Below the pieces are notes generated by a model. It made no database searches, had not been told where the DNA came from, and was given only the letters and a program-made list of their open reading frames with translations. A DNA stretch of 64,000 nt from positions 62,001-126,000 of the forward strand of contig NZ_JACHXN010000007.1 of the NCBI RefSeq assembly GCF_014192095.1, in the 5' to 3' direction. The translations under genes and the position numbers were made by a program. This document shows, piece by piece, positions 63,792-64,000 of this stretch. How positions within the stretch are numbered: position 1 is the first letter of the stretch; each line of letters starts with the position of its first letter. Origin of the DNA: Phyllobacterium trifolii (GTDB taxonomy: Bacteria > Pseudomonadota > Alphaproteobacteria > Rhizobiales > Rhizobiaceae).

Positions 63792-64000
63792 CTATTTCGC
63801 TGCCTGCTTCTGCTTGCTGCGCGCTTCGCTGAGTTCGGTTGTTGTGTGGCTCAAACGGTCGGCAAGAACACGCATGATCTCGATGGTCATCTCCGGATAA
63901 TCACTCAGGAGCTTGAGAAAGTGATCCTTGCTGATGCGCAAGGCCTCGAGTGCCGAATTTGCCCGGACCGTCGCAGTTCGCGAAACGTCACACAGGATCG
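63792..64000 (-). CDS. cyclic-nucleotide-binding domain protein, C-terminal part (cut by window edge)
   Basis: The last 68 residues read ILCDVSRTATVRANSALEAL, then RISKDHFLKLLSDYPEMTIE and IMRVLADRLSHTT, then a lysine-rich end before TAG. This is the final part of a Crp-like cNMP-binding domain (barrel end plus C-helix) with no DNA-binding domain after it. The N-terminal portion is beyond the window, so its output is unknown. Confidence 0.75.
   Translation of the reverse strand, partial: ILCDVSRTATVRANSALEALRISKDHFLKLLSDYPEMTIEIMRVLADRLSHTTTELSEARSKQKQAAK

Overview
The window looks like part of a large accessory replicon (megaplasmid or chromid) of a Hyphomicrobiales alphaproteobacterium, for example of the Brucella/Ochrobactrum, Phyllobacterium or Rhizobium groups. 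The main evidence is a complete repABC module (52.0-55.7 kb) with its antisense RNA, a rhizobial plasmid maintenance block (ArdC, DUF736, DUF1173, HU, TOPRIM/DUF3991, TrbM-like), a CyaC-type adenylate cyclase and the moderately high GC content. No rRNA, tRNA, CRISPR array or intact transposase was seen.

Left part (0-13.4 kb). A cut-off cNMP-binding flavoprotein is followed by metabolic and efflux genes: an MFS pump, a GFA-fold protein, a three-gene molybdenum hydroxylase operon (2Fe-2S subunit, Mo subunit, dihaem cytochrome c), a GlcG/HbpS-like protein, a very large winged-helix/AAA regulator, a three-gene hydrolase/monooxygenase/DJ-1 operon and a second MFS transporter.

13.8-20.8 kb is a signalling island mixed with gene debris: a broken vapBC pair, a bifunctional PAS-GAF-GGDEF-EAL protein, a truncated glutathione transferase, a PAS/HisKA_2 histidine kinase and three small genes. 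Two imperfect copies of a ~150 bp sequence bracket the GGDEF-EAL gene. 21.6-30.9 kb holds an autotransporter adhesin, a haloacid dehalogenase-like gene, a ClC exchanger, an ABC solute-binding protein and a secreted alpha/beta hydrolase.

31-41 kb is plasmid backbone with much decay. Intact genes alternate with a frameshifted ParB-like remnant, a WGR-domain gene with two stop codons in its signature motif, and a ParA tail. 41.3-51.6 kb has two clusters that appear related. Each has an AraC regulator of one subfamily: the first controls an MFS transporter beside a methyltransferase-like gene, the second a polar amino-acid ABC transporter together with an alanine-racemase-like protein that lacks the catalytic tyrosine.

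52-64 kb: repABC is followed by two methyltransferases, the haem/ferredoxin-anchored adenylate cyclase, then a glycosyltransferase-deacetylase pair, a metallo-beta-lactamase-fold hydrolase, a large metallophosphoesterase and the end of another cNMP-binding protein. A cyclase in the window and cNMP-binding domains at both edges suggest local cAMP signalling, but this is inference.
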